A model generated the notes under the pieces. That model worked only from the letters and a program-made list of their open reading frames with translations. It was not told where the DNA came from and did not search any database. From Bacteroidota bacterium (GTDB taxonomy: Bacteria; Bacteroidota; Bacteroidia; Palsa-965): a stretch of 64,000 nucleotides of DNA. The stretch lies in the NCBI GenBank assembly GCA_020402865.1, contig JADBYT010000009.1, positions 62,001 to 126,000 of the forward strand, written 5' to 3'. This document shows, piece by piece, positions 18,285-26,466 of the stretch (within the stretch, counting starts at the first letter, position 1; each line of letters opens with the position of its first letter). The translations under genes were made by a program, and so were the position numbers.

Positions 18285-18735
18285 CGCGCTGCTTCATTCT
18301 ATGAGCCTGACAGGAAATTTTGATTTGATTTTGATGAATTTTTAAATTGATTGAGGCGCTTTTTGACCGGATATCCGGAAGGTCACTGAGAAAAAAGCCA
18401 GGAAAAGCAATCAAAAAAGGCATGAGATCATTAAACTAAAAATTCCCCAACAGGCTCTAAAATGGTCTGCACGTACTTCGTGACATGCAGAAAAATTCAC
18501 GAATATTCGTAATTGCACATTTCCGCAACTGCGATAAAATTACAAAGCCGGTCGTTGCTGACCGGCTTTGTCGTTTTCAATAACAGCGTTTCAAAAAGTG
18601 CATGAAGGCGTCTTTAGACCGAAATTCAACCTGAAATAATCGGGACAAACCATATCATCGAGCAATAAAAAAAAATATATTGCATACTTTTAATCCGGTA
18701 TCCATTACTAATCGCCTAACTTCTCCACAGTCAAC
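18285..18735 (+). other. Intergenic region after csp; hairpins only
   Basis: No supported gene in about 450 bp. It contains an imperfect dyad around GACCGGATATCCGG (near 18365-18390) and a strong hairpin at 18542-18571. An A-rich segment (18666-18680) precedes the next gene. An unannotated small RNA ending at the hairpin is possible but not shown. Confidence 0.6.
18542..18571 (+). terminator. Strong hairpin terminator
   Basis: ACAAAGCCGGTC and GACCGGCTTTGT form a perfect 12-bp stem with a 6-base loop, followed by CGTTTTC on the plus strand. It is the likely 3' end of a transcript from csp or of a small RNA. Confidence 0.65.
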
Positions 18736-20694
18736 ATGCAGCGAGTAAAATACCTATACCGCTCAATACTGTTCCTGCTACTGATAATTGCATTTCGTGG
18801 TCAGGCAAGGGCGCAGATTGTATATGTAGGAATGTTCAACGGCGATGTTTATGCCGTGGATCCCAATACCTGTAACACGCAGTTTATTGGTAATTCGGGC
18901 CTGATTTTATTTGATATTGCCACCTGTGGCGGATTACTTTATGGTACCGACGGAACCAATTTGTATTCGATTGATCCTTTTACCGGTGCATCGTCGTTTG
19001 TTTCGGCAATGCCGGTTTCGCTCAATTCGCTGGTGTGCGACGGTAATGGGGTTTTATATGCCGCAGGAACAGATTTATATTCTTACAATACCGCTACCGG
19101 TGTATGGACATTTCAGGGCATGGTACCCATGCAATCTGCCGGTGATCTGGCATTTTACAACGGCAACCTTTACCTCAGCGATATCAACAATAACCTGATA
19201 CAGATTAACCTGACCCCGTTCAGTACACAGATTTCGTGCTTCATTCCCAATTTCCAGTTTTGGGGTATGGGTTCCGTTCCCGGTGCAAGTTGCAATGATC
19301 CCGAAATTCTGATTGGCGGCGATTTTAGTTCGCTTTATACGATTAATGCCACCACCGGAGCCACGAGTTTGCTTTGCAATCTTAATCTGCCCGTTACGCC
19401 AATAGTGGGTTTGGCCACTGAAATTGTCCCCGTTAACAACAATGGCTTTACCCTTACCTCGCTCACAGCCTCGCCGCTCTGCAACGGCGATTTAACCGGA
19501 TCGGCAACGGTAAACGTGCAGGGAGGAGCAGCACCCTTTACCTATTTATGGCCCGCCTCAGGCAACACAACCAATTCTATTGCCAATGTTTCTGCCGGCA
19601 CTTACGATTGCATTGTAACTGATTCCGCCGGATGTATCGATACACTTACCGTAATCATTACACAACCCTCCCCGCTGATTGCCGCCATTAATGCCCCGGC
19701 AGGCGGATGCAGCGGCACACAGGCTCAGCTTAACGGCAATGCGGCTGGTGGTACAGGCCTGATAAACTACCTGTGGCTGCCCGGCGCAGTAGCAGGCAAT
19801 ACACTCACGGTTACTCCCCAACAAACCACTACATACACACTTGTGGCTACTGATGCCAACGGCTGTACAGACTCTGCTCAAAGTTCATTTGCGGTGTGGC
19901 CAGTACCCGTGGCCGCGTTAAATGTGGCACAGACCAGTGTATGTGAAGGAAGTACGGTAGCATTTACCAGTACATCCACCATTCAGGCACCGGGTGTTAT
20001 TGCACAATGGAACTGGGACTTTGGCAACGGCAATACCGCTACAGGGGCAAACGTAACGCCCACATTCAATCAGCCTGGTGCGGTAAACGTTTCACTCATT
20101 GTTATATCTGCTGATGGTTGCAGCGACACCGTTACACAAAATGCGGTTGTTACGGTAAACATGCTGCCTGTAGCCGATTTCAATTATCAGCTCACAGCTT
20201 CATCCGGCTTTAATGGTCAGGTGCAGTTTAATGATCTCTCAACCGGTGCCACAAATTGGTTCTGGCAATTTGGCGATCCGGCTTCCAGTACTTCGGTACA
20301 GCAAAATCCAAACTTCACCTACCCCGACCCTGACTGTTACACAATTCAACTTGTTGTTTCTGATGCTGCCGGATGCACCGACAGTACCACAGAGGAAATT
20401 TGCTTTGTGCTCGAAACCACACTTTACATACCCAATACATTCACTCCCGGCGGCGATGGGAAAAATGAAATCTTTATTCCCGTTGGCGAAAATATCAGCA
20501 CCGAAAATTACCTTTTCAGAATATACAACCGGTGGGGTGAAATGCTTTTCGAAACCACATCGCCTGCTACAGGATGGGATGGAACGTACAAGGGCAGTAA
20601 AGTACAGATTGATACGTATGTATGGACACTTCAGTATGCCGACGCCAGCAACCGCACCCGCCAGGCAGTCGGGCATGTAAATGTAATTCGCTGA
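18736..20694 (+). CDS. Secreted SprB/PKD-repeat protein with T9SS type B sorting domain
   Basis: A 652-residue surface or secreted protein. After the signal peptide (ending RGQARAQ) come beta-propeller-like blades (residues ~25-230), a SprB-type repeat (SPLCNGDLTGSATV to CIVTDSAGCIDTLTV), a further Ig-like unit, two PKD domains (WNWDFGNGNTATG; WFWQFGDPAS) and the type B (CHU_C, gliding-motility-associated) C-terminal domain: YIPNTFTPGGDGKNE, YNRWGEMLFE, GWDGTYKG. The last directs export by type IX secretion. Such proteins are often adhesins. It stands alone upstream of a convergent LytTR regulator. Confidence 0.92.
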   Translation: MQRVKYLYRSILFLLLIIAFRGQARAQIVYVGMFNGDVYAVDPNTCNTQFIGNSGLILFDIATCGGLLYGTDGTNLYSIDPFTGASSFVSAMPVSLNSLVCDGNGVLYAAGTDLYSYNTATGVWTFQGMVPMQSAGDLAFYNGNLYLSDINNNLIQINLTPFSTQISCFIPNFQFWGMGSVPGASCNDPEILIGGDFSSLYTINATTGATSLLCNLNLPVTPIVGLATEIVPVNNNGFTLTSLTASPLCNGDLTGSATVNVQGGAAPFTYLWPASGNTTNSIANVSAGTYDCIVTDSAGCIDTLTVIITQPSPLIAAINAPAGGCSGTQAQLNGNAAGGTGLINYLWLPGAVAGNTLTVTPQQTTTYTLVATDANGCTDSAQSSFAVWPVPVAALNVAQTSVCEGSTVAFTSTSTIQAPGVIAQWNWDFGNGNTATGANVTPTFNQPGAVNVSLIVISADGCSDTVTQNAVVTVNMLPVADFNYQLTASSGFNGQVQFNDLSTGATNWFWQFGDPASSTSVQQNPNFTYPDPDCYTIQLVVSDAAGCTDSTTEEICFVLETTLYIPNTFTPGGDGKNEIFIPVGENISTENYLFRIYNRWGEMLFETTSPATGWDGTYKGSKVQIDTYVWTLQYADASNRTRQAVGHVNVIR

Positions 20695-20718
20695 TTGCTT
20701 AAAAGGACAGACTCCTGT

Positions 20719-21471
20719 TTATTTGAAATACTGCAAAAACGTTTCCTTATAATTTGCAGAAATATCAATCTGCGAATTATCCTCAAGTATCACATATCCT
20801 CCCATATTTTTGTGAAATGATTTCACACATTCGAGATTGATGATGTGTGATTTATGGACACGCAAAAACGGGTAATCGAGTAGTTCATCATAATGTTTCA
20901 GAAAGCGGCAGGCCATTTTCTTTGAGCCGTCTTTAAGATGAATATCGGTGAAATTACCATTGCCCTGCAGCCTGATAATATCTTCCATTTTAATCACCTC
21001 AAAGCCTTCAAGTGTGGGCAGAATAATTTGCCGTTTACGCACCTGCTGCTCACGAAAATTTGAAACGGCAATCTGGTTACGGTTAATGCTTTCGCGGGCA
21101 TCAATGTGCTGCGCAGCTTTATCCACGGCTGCAATCAGGTCTTCGATACTCACCGGTTTGAGCAGATAGTAGGCTGCACTCTGGTTGAGTGCACGCAGCG
21201 AATATTCGGAAAATGCAGTTACAAAAATAGTTTCGAAATGCAGGTCTTTGCAATTATCGAGAATATCAAACGCATTACCGAAAGGCAGTTCCACATCAAG
21301 AAAAACAAGTTGAGGCTTTAATTCGTGTAACACGGCCACCGCTTGTTTTGAATCGTGCGCCTCACCAATTACTTCTACCTGCGGGCAATATTTTTGCAAA
21401 TAGGCCTTCAGTGCTTCGCGTGCTGAAAGCTCGTCTTCCACGATTACGGCTTGTATGCGGCGCGCTACCAT
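20719..21471 (-). CDS. LytTR-family response regulator
   Basis: A 250-residue regulator. The receiver has the acidic pair VEDE (12-14), phospho-acceptor Asp59 in LVFLDVELP, Thr in VTAFSE and Lys in LLKPVS. The C-terminal LytTR DNA-binding domain reads ILPTLEGFEVIKMEDIIRL, GNFTDIHLKDG and FLRVHKSHIINLECV. The start overlaps the end of the kinase gene by 7 bp, so the two form a co-translated two-component pair. The targets are unknown. Confidence 0.95.
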   Translation of the reverse strand: MVARRIQAVIVEDELSAREALKAYLQKYCPQVEVIGEAHDSKQAVAVLHELKPQLVFLDVELPFGNAFDILDNCKDLHFETIFVTAFSEYSLRALNQSAAYYLLKPVSIEDLIAAVDKAAQHIDARESINRNQIAVSNFREQQVRKRQIILPTLEGFEVIKMEDIIRLQGNGNFTDIHLKDGSKKMACRFLKHYDELLDYPFLRVHKSHIINLECVKSFHKNMGGYVILEDNSQIDISANYKETFLQYFK

Positions 21472-23261
21472 CGGAGAGTTACAATTGTGCCGCTTTCGGT
21501 GCCGGCTTTTTCGGTCACTTCAAAGCGGATGGTTGATTTGTACAAATTATTGAGTAAGTCAATTCGCTCCTGCACATTTTTGAGACCAAGCGACTCGTAG
21601 CGTTTCTGATTGGCTGTTTTTATGCGCTTGCTTTCTTCGAGGCCGATGCCGTTGTCATCAATCACCGCAAGCAGCAACGTGCCTTCTTTGCGGAAACGGA
21701 GTGTGAGCATGCCCTGTGTTTGTTTGTATCGCAGGCCGTGCCAGATGGCGTTTTCGAGGTTGGGTTGCAGGAGCATGTTGGGTATTTGTTCTGCCTCAGG
21801 ATTAATTGCCGGGTCGATTTCGATTGACCAGTTGAATTTATCGGGGAAGCGCATTTTTTCGAGTTCGAGGTATTTGCGCAACAGGTCAATTTCGGTTGAA
21901 AGCGGAATGTAGTCTTTGTTTGAATTTTCCATGATGCTGCGCATCAGGTGGGAATATGAAGTAAGGTATTTGTTGGCCTCTCGTTCATTGCTGGTGGCAA
22001 TAAACTGGTTCACGCTGTTGAGGCTGTTGAAGATGAAGTGCGGATTCATTTCACGCCGGAGCGATTGCAGGGCGATGAGTTTGTTGCGCCGGCGGATGGA
22101 GAGCCAGCCTTTTACAAGTATGCCCAGCAGGGTAAGCAGCAGCAGCACCGAGCCAATAAGTATATAGTTGGAGCGATTCCGGCGGTGCAGCAATTCATCT
22201 TTAAGCGTTTGCTGCTGCTGCAACTCCGCTATGCGGGCTTCGTTGAGCAGAAACAGTCGCTTGTCGATAAGACTGCTGTCTCTCGCAAGCAGCGTATCAA
22301 GCTGCTGAATAAAGTTTTGTTGCAGGGCTTTTGCCTTTTCGGCTTGTCTGCGGGTGCTGTAAAACGATGTAAGTGCAAGTACACATTGCCGCGCTTCCTT
22401 TACGTTGGCATTCTTCACCGCAAGCGAGTATGCATCTTCCAGCACACGCTGTGCTGCATCGGCACTATCGAGTTTCAGATAAATTTCAGAGAGGCTGCGC
22501 AGCTGGGCGGCCTGTACTGCGGCAGTTGGTGCTTCGCGCACAATTTCCTTTTGCAGTGTAAGTGCTTCGGGCAAGTTGCTGGAAGCCACCAGCACATCCA
22601 CCATATTGCTTTTTATCGCCACCGAATTTCCTGCCGGCATACTGTCAATGGCATTCAGCACTTCGCGGTAATTCTCGAGCGCCTGCGTATTGTTGTTGAG
22701 CGATACATTGGTATTTGCAATTTGCGTAAGGTTTTCAATCTGCTCACGCCGGTTGCCCGAATTATTCAGCAAATTTGCATTGTTATTCAGATACACAAGC
22801 TCAGTTTCGGGCGATGATTTTACCTGCATGCGCCGGGCATCATTGCGGTTGAGTTGTTTGTTCAGTGTATCAGCCGCAAGCAGGGATGCATTTGAATAAC
22901 TGGAAGATGCCTGCGCAAATTTCCTTTGTGCTTCCTGCACTTTAGCTAATTCGCGGTAATAAGCTGGTAAATTTTTCTGCCCTTTTACCGTTTTTTCCAG
23001 TTCAATGGCTTTGTTCAGGTACGCTTCGGCACGCGCATAATCGCCGGTAGTACTCAGGCTTTGGGCAAGCTGAGCATAGTTGTTGGCCAGCTCAGCCGCA
23101 GGCTTGTTTTCGGCAATGGAATTAAGCAATTGTGTGGATGCCTGATTAACAGGAAGCACATAATTGCGCTGTGAAGTATCCTGCCGCAATGTATTTTGCG
23201 CGGGCAAAATCATTGCCACACACATTACACACATAAAGAAAAAGTAGTTCAGCAACTGCAT
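21465..23261 (-). CDS. LytS/YehU-type sensor histidine kinase with TPR-like sensor region
   Basis: A 598-residue kinase. After a signal-like N-terminus, residues ~50-345 form TPR-like helix pairs predicted outside the cytoplasm. A single TM helix (NYILIGSVLLLLTLLGILV, ~365-385) follows, then the His_kinase domain with REMNPHFIFNSLNS (His408) and the N-box NMLLQPNLENAIWHGL, and the ATP lid DDNGIGLEESKR. It phosphorylates the LytTR regulator encoded immediately downstream. TPR-containing LytS kinases are common in Bacteroidota; the signal is unknown. Confidence 0.94.
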   Translation of the reverse strand: MQLLNYFFFMCVMCVAMILPAQNTLRQDTSQRNYVLPVNQASTQLLNSIAENKPAAELANNYAQLAQSLSTTGDYARAEAYLNKAIELEKTVKGQKNLPAYYRELAKVQEAQRKFAQASSSYSNASLLAADTLNKQLNRNDARRMQVKSSPETELVYLNNNANLLNNSGNRREQIENLTQIANTNVSLNNNTQALENYREVLNAIDSMPAGNSVAIKSNMVDVLVASSNLPEALTLQKEIVREAPTAAVQAAQLRSLSEIYLKLDSADAAQRVLEDAYSLAVKNANVKEARQCVLALTSFYSTRRQAEKAKALQQNFIQQLDTLLARDSSLIDKRLFLLNEARIAELQQQQTLKDELLHRRNRSNYILIGSVLLLLTLLGILVKGWLSIRRRNKLIALQSLRREMNPHFIFNSLNSVNQFIATSNEREANKYLTSYSHLMRSIMENSNKDYIPLSTEIDLLRKYLELEKMRFPDKFNWSIEIDPAINPEAEQIPNMLLQPNLENAIWHGLRYKQTQGMLTLRFRKEGTLLLAVIDDNGIGLEESKRIKTANQKRYESLGLKNVQERIDLLNNLYKSTIRFEVTEKAGTESGTIVTLRW

Positions 23262-23296
23262 CGGTACGGGTAAAGATAAACAATAGCCTGCGTAAA

Positions 23297-23339
23297 CGGG
23301 CAGTGGAAAGTCTTGTCAAAAAAGACTTTCCGCCGCCCG
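23297..23339 (-). terminator. Hairpin terminator after the MORN-repeat gene
   Basis: An inner perfect stem GGAAAGTCTT / AAGACTTTCC (23305-23331) is extended by an outer CGGGC / GCCCG pair. It lies 18 bp beyond the stop of the minus-strand gene at 23358, before the kinase gene's 5' region ends. Confidence 0.55.
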
Positions 23340-23357
23340 GTTTGTTCAGTTAAACAA

Positions 23358-25028
23358 TCAATCTTCTTTCCACGCAATCAGATAATTCTCCGTTTTATAC
23401 AACTGTCCGTTCTGATTGAAACAGCGCCACTCGCCTATCCGCTCGCCCTGTGGCGAATACCGTCCGCATTCTTTCACAATAAGTGGCTGACGTTGCTGAT
23501 AATAGCCGAGATAAATGAAATTTATATTCGGCGATACAGAAGCGGCCTCATAATAATTCACTTTCAGATGTACATCGCCACCGGGCGCTTTCGATTTCAG
23601 TTCAAGCACCTGATCGCCTGCATAAGTTACTTGTATTGAATCGTACATAAGTGTAAGCGAAAGATCACCAAACATACTCATTCCTTCAATCAGCTTACCG
23701 GCCACATGCCTGTAATTGGCACGCAGTGAACGATGCAGCGAACCGTGAAAATTACCTGCATTGTAATTGTATTCCTTGTAATACGTCCACGTACCTTCCT
23801 TGAGATAAGTAACCAGCTGCGGGCTGCCAAAAAGTTGAACACGGCCGGGACTATATATACTTCTTTGCGAACGACCCAGACTGGCACTGCCCGAAGATGT
23901 AACATACTCCACCGGCGAGCTTGCATGAATGGCGGCAGTATTGAGCGCCGTAAGTTCAATGTTCTGAAACCACTGCAGGTTGCCCGGATTGTAAACTTTT
24001 TCCTTACCCTGCGCAATGAGTGCGCCGCCTGCATTATACACTTCGGTATATAGCATCGAATCGTTGAGCGGACGACGGACCCACGTCAATGTATCTTCCT
24101 TTGTGTAGTTGGTTTTGGTGACCACTTTTCCATCGCGGAAAAGAATTTTTTCGATGATGTTGCCTTCGCGGTCGTAACGGATGCGCAGGCCGTTGAGTTT
24201 ATCGTTGCGCCAGATTTCGGTGCGGCAAAGTTTATTGGTACCCTGATAGTATTCGGCCCATTGTCCGGTTTTCTTGCCATTTTCGAACCAGCCGATAATC
24301 CACGGAATACCTGCTGCAAAATTCTGAATCCATTTTCCGTTCAGTATGCCGCCACTGCCCTCGCCTTTCAGCCATACATAATTGGGATTCCCTTTTGCGG
24401 GCTTTCCTGTTTTTTCATCGTCGAAGTAGGCAAGAATTACTTCCGGCTTTTGAGGAATTTCGTGTTTGTTAGGCAGGAAAAAAGCATTAACGAGATACGA
24501 ATCATACACACCCTGAATCAGCTTGAGTTCTTCAAGTGTAAAACCCGAACACGATTGCCATTCAATTACCGCCGGATCTTTAATGTCTTTTACCCAGATA
24601 TAATTATCGGCCGCAGCAATTTTGTGGGCAAGGGCATCATGTCCGCTTTTCATCATCAGGTAGCCAACCGCGCAATGCGTATTGTGTTCGTCAATAAACA
24701 CCGGAATACGATCGAGGCGATAGTAGTTGAGCGGAAACTGTCCGGCTTCGCGGTATTCGCCCAACCATTGCAGCATTTGCATGCGGTTTTGCAATTGTGT
24801 TTTGCTGAGGTGCGAAGTCTGATTTCCGTGCAGAATATCGAGCACCGCACCGAGATGCGCCTGCACGTATTCGCGGTCGGAAGTAATGCGGCGCATATCG
24901 CCGGCCGGAGCGCGGTGGGCATATTTTTTCCAGTTGGGATTAAATGCGCAAAGCTGCTGGTAGAAACCTCCGGCCAAAGCCGGCAAGGCAACCAAACCTG
25001 CGAGAATTGAAAGGAATATCTTTTTCAT
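23358..25028 (-). CDS. Exported protein with MORN-like (YwqK-type) repeats
   Basis: A 556-residue protein with a signal peptide (MKKIFLSILAGLVALPALAG). Residues ~30-190 form an unrecognised domain with an HNTHCAVGYLM core. From ~240 on there are MORN/YwqK-like units of the form WFENGKKTGQWAEYYQG, WRNDKLNGLRIRYDREGN and RDGKVVTKTNY, ending with GERIGEWRCFNQNGQLYKT. Such repeats are structural and give no function. The gene is monocistronic between the kinase gene and the divergent TetR gene. Confidence 0.7.
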   Translation of the reverse strand: MKKIFLSILAGLVALPALAGGFYQQLCAFNPNWKKYAHRAPAGDMRRITSDREYVQAHLGAVLDILHGNQTSHLSKTQLQNRMQMLQWLGEYREAGQFPLNYYRLDRIPVFIDEHNTHCAVGYLMMKSGHDALAHKIAAADNYIWVKDIKDPAVIEWQSCSGFTLEELKLIQGVYDSYLVNAFFLPNKHEIPQKPEVILAYFDDEKTGKPAKGNPNYVWLKGEGSGGILNGKWIQNFAAGIPWIIGWFENGKKTGQWAEYYQGTNKLCRTEIWRNDKLNGLRIRYDREGNIIEKILFRDGKVVTKTNYTKEDTLTWVRRPLNDSMLYTEVYNAGGALIAQGKEKVYNPGNLQWFQNIELTALNTAAIHASSPVEYVTSSGSASLGRSQRSIYSPGRVQLFGSPQLVTYLKEGTWTYYKEYNYNAGNFHGSLHRSLRANYRHVAGKLIEGMSMFGDLSLTLMYDSIQVTYAGDQVLELKSKAPGGDVHLKVNYYEAASVSPNINFIYLGYYQQRQPLIVKECGRYSPQGERIGEWRCFNQNGQLYKTENYLIAWKED

Positions 25029-25146
25029 GGCTCAATTTTGTTGTTGAGCCAAAGATGCGGCAAGCCGGATTGCCTTCGGAAGAAGAATGGGTAAAACCGG
25101 GTGGCGACTTGGTGAAATGATCTGATAAAAAACCGGCCTCATTTAT

Positions 25147-25160
25147 ATACCGATCGGTAT
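25147..25160. promoter_or_regulatory. TetR operator, copy 1 (tetR promoter)
   Basis: A perfect 14-bp palindrome ATACCGATCGGTAT lies 36 bp before the TetR ATG. A TATACTTG sequence resembling the -7 box follows it, so binding would block the regulator's own promoter. An identical copy precedes the thioesterase gene. Confidence 0.8.
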
Positions 25161-25195
25161 TTTTATTATACTTGTACCCGAAAACAAACTTCTGC

Positions 25196-25786
25196 ATGTC
25201 GAAAGCCGAACGCACACGTCAGTATATTATTGAGAAAACGGCTCCCGTATTCAATGAAAAAGGATACGCAGGAACTTCGCTTACTGATTTGGCAGATGCC
25301 ACCGGTTTAACCAAAGGCAGTATTTACGGCAACTTTGAAAACAAAGACGAAGTGGCGCTGGCTGCATTCGAATACAATTTCTCACGTATAACCGAGTACC
25401 TGCGCGAGAAAATATACAGCCGCCAATCGGCCACAGACAGGCTGAAAGTATATCCCGAGGAATACCGGAATTTCCTGAGTCTGAAATTTCTGCGCGCCGG
25501 ATGTCCGCTGTTAAATACAGCTGTAGAAGCCGACGACACCCACCCCGCCCTGCGCGAAAAAGCCCGACAGGCATTGCAATTCTGGCGAAAATCAATTGAA
25601 AAAATCGTTCAGCAGGGCATTGATTCAGGCGAAATCAATCCGAAAACCGATGTACAGGAATTTGTAACGATGCTTACCTGTATTATTGAAGGTGCCGTAA
25701 TGCAGGCCAAACTTACCGGCCGGAATCAGGAATTGCACATCGCCATGAATTTTCTCGAAAAACAAATCAATGCACTGAAAGATTAA
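25196..25786 (+). CDS. TetR/AcrR-family transcriptional regulator
   Basis: A 196-residue regulator. The frame is open from a TTG at 25172, but the ATG at 25196 (MSKAERTRQYIIEK) gives the usual TetR start. The HTH is TSLTDLADATGLTKGSIYGNF (residues ~32-52), followed by an all-helical ligand domain with CPLLNTAVEADDTHPALRE, typical of the AcrR/YcdC-like group. Two identical palindromes, one before this gene and one before the next, make it a probable autorepressor and repressor of the thioesterase gene. The inducer is likely an acyl or aromatic compound; this is inference. Confidence 0.92.
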   Translation: MSKAERTRQYIIEKTAPVFNEKGYAGTSLTDLADATGLTKGSIYGNFENKDEVALAAFEYNFSRITEYLREKIYSRQSATDRLKVYPEEYRNFLSLKFLRAGCPLLNTAVEADDTHPALREKARQALQFWRKSIEKIVQQGIDSGEINPKTDVQEFVTMLTCIIEGAVMQAKLTGRNQELHIAMNFLEKQINALKD

Positions 25787-25803
25787 TTTTTTTACCATTT
25801 AAT

Positions 25804-25817
25804 ATACCGATCGGTAT
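25804..25817. promoter_or_regulatory. TetR operator, copy 2 (thioesterase promoter)
   Basis: The same 14-bp palindrome ATACCGATCGGTAT lies 17 bp after the tetR stop and about 90 bp before the thioesterase ATG. Duplication of an exact 14-mer on both sides of the regulator gene strongly suggests a functional operator pair. Confidence 0.8.
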
Positions 25818-25908
25818 TTTTCAAAAGAATATACATTCAATCAAATCAAAAAGAACAGAAAACCAATCATACTAATCAACTACATATCCATCAACAAAAA
25901 TCATCGTC

Positions 25909-26391
25909 ATGCAACTACGACCTTCTTCTTTCGAAAAAATCCGTTTTCACGACTGCGACATGTTCGGTCATCTGAACAATGCGCGTTTTATTGATTATAT
26001 GATTAATGCCCGTCAGGAGCACCTTGTGGAGGCTTACGGATTTAATATTCATGATTTTTACCGCAAGCAACTCGGATGGGTAATCAGCACACATGAAATT
26101 GCGTATCTGCGTCCTGCCGTATTCGACGAGCGTGTAATTATTGAATCACAACTCCTTCATCTTGGCAAAGATCATTTGTGTGTAGAAATTGCCATGCTCA
26201 ACGAAGAACGGTCGCACTACAAATCAATTCTACGCTCAAGACTAACCTTCATCAATTTGAAAACCGGTAAAAAGGAACTGCATCCTGAGGAATTTATGAT
26301 CTGGGCACAGCAGCTGGCAGATAGCGGCAGGCTGGTTGAAATGACATTGCAGGAAAGAGTGGGAATGTTGCTTGGGAAAAGGGATGAATAA
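25909..26391 (+). CDS. Acyl-CoA thioesterase, 4HBT hot-dog fold
   Basis: A 160-residue protein. FHDCDMFGHLNNARFIDYM is the catalytic stretch of the 4-hydroxybenzoyl-CoA thioesterase family (Asp and the HLNN loop), followed by ISTHEIAYLRPAVFDERV and LRSRLTFINLKTGK, the remaining hot-dog strands. It would hydrolyse acyl- or aryl-CoA in the cytosol. It has its own palindromic operator for the TetR protein encoded just upstream. It is convergent with the last eCIS cargo gene. Confidence 0.9.
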   Translation: MQLRPSSFEKIRFHDCDMFGHLNNARFIDYMINARQEHLVEAYGFNIHDFYRKQLGWVISTHEIAYLRPAVFDERVIIESQLLHLGKDHLCVEIAMLNEERSHYKSILRSRLTFINLKTGKKELHPEEFMIWAQQLADSGRLVEMTLQERVGMLLGKRDE

Positions 26392-26466
26392 AGTTAAATT
26401 AAGTATTCATCGGTGAGCAGCCGAAAGATTCAGCCACGGATTGAGAATGAGTAGAGGAAATTAGAA

